From contig JAPLIX010000417.1 in NCBI GenBank assembly GCA_026388865.1, forward strand, positions 1 to 6,101: a stretch of 6,101 nucleotides of DNA. Direction: 5' to 3'. A program made the translations under genes and the position numbers. The first letter of the stretch is position 1, and each line of letters starts with the position of its first letter. The notes below the pieces were generated by a model, which saw only the letters and a program-made list of their open reading frames with translations, ran no database searches and was not told the origin of the DNA. Origin of the DNA: Pseudomonadota bacterium (GTDB lineage: Bacteria; Desulfobacterota; WTBG01; CAIYCZ01). Of this stretch, positions 4,490-6,101 are shown piece after piece.

Positions 4490-6101
4490 TTATGCAATAG
4501 CTCTAAACGGGCAGGTTGCAATACAGGTCTTGCATTTGGTACATATCTCTTTATCGATGAATGCTACGTGACCCTTCTCCCACGTAATCGCCAGCACCGG
4601 ACATGCCTTGGCGCATTTTCCACACTTCTTACACAGATCAGAAACCACTTCAAACTTGATCAGGTCAGTGCAGGAAACGGCCGGGCAGATCTTATCTTTA
4701 ATGTGGGCATCGTATTCGTCCCGGAAATAGCGGATGGTGGTGAGCACCGGGTTGGGCGCAGTCTGCCCCAGGCCGCAGAGAGAGGCATTCTTGATGGTCA
4801 CTGACAGGTCTTCCAGCGTCTCCACATCGCCTTCAGCGCCCTTTCCCGCACAGATATTTTCTAGGATGTCGAGCATTACTTTGGTGCCGATTCTGCACGG
4901 GGTGCACTTGCCGCATGATTCGTCCTGGGTAAATTCAAGGAAGAACTTGGCAAGGTTAACCATGCAGGAGGTCTCATCAATAACCACCATGCCGCCAGAG
5001 CCCATAATGGCGCCGGTCTTGGTAATCGATTCGAAATCTACCGGGGTATCAACCAGGCTTTCCGGAACACACCCCCCGGAGGGCCCGCCCAGCTGCACGG
5101 CCTTCAGCTTTCTGCGGTTGGGTATGCCGCCGCCGATGTCATAGATGATGGTGCGCAGCGAGGTGCCCATGGGAACCTCTACCAGCCCGATATTATTTAT
5201 TGCGCCGGTTACGGCAAACACCTTGGTTCCTTTGCTGCCCTCGGTTCCGAGGCGGTTAAACCACTGCGCGCTGTTGAGAATGATCGGTGGGACATTGGCG
5301 TAGGTTTCCACATTATTAAGGATAGTGGGTTTTTTCCACAGGCCCTGATAGGCGGGAAACGGCGGCCGCGGCCGCGGCATGCCGCGCTTGCCCTCGATTG
5401 AGGTCATGAGCGCGGTCTCCTCGCCGCAGACAAAAGCGCCGGCGCCCTGATAGATCTCCACATCAAAATCAAAGTCCGAGCCCAAAATGTTTTTTCCCAG
5501 CAGCCCGTATTCCAGGGCCTGGTTTATGGCGATCCTGAGTCTGCTCACCGCAAGAGGATATTCTGCCCGCACATAGATATAACCCTGATGGGCGCCGATA
5601 GCTTTGGCCGCAATGGTCATGCCTTCCAGCACCACATGCGGGTCTGCTTCCAGAATGCTGCGGTCCATAAACGCCCCCGGATCGCCCTCATCGCCGTTGC
5701 ACAGCGCGTATTTTATGTCTCCCCGAGCTTTCGAGGCGAACTCCCATTTCATGCCGGTGGAAAAACCTGCGCCACCCCGGCCGCGCAGGCCTGATTCTTT
5801 TATCTGGCTGATGATCTGCTCGGAGGTCATCTCCATTAACGCGCGCGCAACGGCAAAATAACCGTTGCGCGCAATATAATCATCGATCTTTTCCGCATCG
5901 ATAATACCCCGGTTGCGCAGCGCCCGCAATTCCTGCAGGCCGAAAAAGGAAATGTCGTGCATGCGCGGTATGGTCTTTTTCTTGGCCGGATCAGTAAACA
6001 TGAGCCGTTCCACCGGCCGGCCCTGCAGCACGTGCTCTTCCACCAGCTGGGCCATGTCCTCAGGCTTCAGGCGCTGATAAAAAATCCCCTCCGGATAGAC
6101 C
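4490..6101 (-). CDS. nuoF: NADH-quinone oxidoreductase subunit F, HydB-like, with C-terminal ferredoxin domain (partial, start beyond window)
   Basis: NuoF oxidises NADH with FMN and passes electrons to cluster N3. About 536 residues are visible. The frame is open through base 6101, and the 15 codons before the Met at 6055 read VYPEGIFYQRLKPED, typical of longer HydB-type proteins, so 6055 is not the true start. Counting from that Met, the NADH/FMN motifs are GRGGAGF (92-98), NGDEGDPGAFMDR (120-132) and GAGAFVCGEETAL (205-217). An SLBB-like region lies at about 280-330. N3 ligands are C381, C384, C387 (CGKCTPCRIG) and C427. A linker with C457 and C462 leads to a ferredoxin domain with C475/478/481/485 and C505/508/511/515. 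E. coli NuoF lacks this last domain. NuoG, H, I and J downstream place the protein in complex I rather than a soluble hydrogenase, though the sequence type is hydrogenase/formate dehydrogenase diaphorase. Confidence 0.96.
   Translation of the reverse strand, partial: VYPEGIFYQRLKPEDMAQLVEEHVLQGRPVERLMFTDPAKKKTIPRMHDISFFGLQELRALRNRGIIDAEKIDDYIARNGYFAVARALMEMTSEQIISQIKESGLRGRGGAGFSTGMKWEFASKARGDIKYALCNGDEGDPGAFMDRSILEADPHVVLEGMTIAAKAIGAHQGYIYVRAEYPLAVSRLRIAINQALEYGLLGKNILGSDFDFDVEIYQGAGAFVCGEETALMTSIEGKRGMPRPRPPFPAYQGLWKKPTILNNVETYANVPPIILNSAQWFNRLGTEGSKGTKVFAVTGAINNIGLVEVPMGTSLRTIIYDIGGGIPNRRKLKAVQLGGPSGGCVPESLVDTPVDFESITKTGAIMGSGGMVVIDETSCMVNLAKFFLEFTQDESCGKCTPCRIGTKVMLDILENICAGKGAEGDVETLEDLSVTIKNASLCGLGQTAPNPVLTTIRYFRDEYDAHIKDKICPAVSCTDLIKFEVVSDLCKKCGKCAKACPVLAITWEKGHVAFIDKEICTKCKTCIATCPFRAIA
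5843..5872 (-). repeat. Perfect 11-bp inverted repeat (8-nt loop) inside nuoF
   Basis: The arms are GCGCGCAACGG (5843-5853) and CCGTTGCGCGC (5862-5872), exact reverse complements around the loop CAAAATAA. In the mRNA this is a GC-rich hairpin spanning exactly ten codons, ARNGYFAVAR, with GCG CGC used at both ends. No U-tract follows. Function is unknown. Confidence 0.75.

Noticed and set aside
5362..5386. Overlapping GCGGCCGC palindromes and a CGCGGCATGCCGCG palindrome in nuoF
   Set aside because: They arise from GC-rich codons for the conserved RGMPRPRPP segment; no wider repeat unit or regulatory context.
1..6101. CRISPR array, transposon ends, tRNA or phage genes
   Set aside because: No regularly spaced direct repeats, transposase-like frames or tRNA-like folds were seen; the window is almost fully occupied by nuo genes.

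Overview
The window is an internal slice of a respiratory complex I (nuo) operon. All five genes lie on the minus strand, so transcription runs from high to low coordinates: nuoF (start beyond base 6101), nuoG, nuoH, nuoI and nuoJ (end before base 1). Gaps are about 15, 11, 22 and 16 nt, and every internal start has a purine-rich Shine-Dalgarno. I see no promoter or terminator inside the window, so the genes very probably share one mRNA whose ends lie outside. No stretch over 300 bases lacks a gene, and I see no tRNA, rRNA, mobile element or CRISPR array.

Together the genes encode the path from NADH towards quinone. NuoF takes a hydride from NADH via FMN. NuoG and NuoI carry electrons along a chain of iron-sulfur clusters. 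NuoH is the membrane anchor beside the quinone site, and NuoJ is a membrane subunit linking redox chemistry to the proton channels. The missing subunits (NuoA-E, NuoK-N) are expected on either side.

The NADH-input module is not of the E. coli type. NuoF has the signature of the diaphorase subunits of NAD-linked hydrogenases and formate dehydrogenases (HydB/HndC-like). It carries a C-terminal two-[4Fe-4S] ferredoxin domain and an N-terminal extension that runs off the window. NuoG has eight ferredoxin-domain cysteines plus the N7 cluster ligands, on a formate-dehydrogenase-like domain whose catalytic Sec/Cys position is Ala. This suggests an anaerobic or facultatively anaerobic bacterium. The F-G-H-I-J order and NuoF style resemble my recollection of Desulfobacterota (Geobacter-type) operons, but the sequence alone does not fix the taxon. 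Base composition is moderately GC-rich.

I found no wholly new system. The observations most worth a second look are the composite NADH module and several unusually good inverted repeats inside coding sequence, the best being a perfect 14-bp stem in nuoG.
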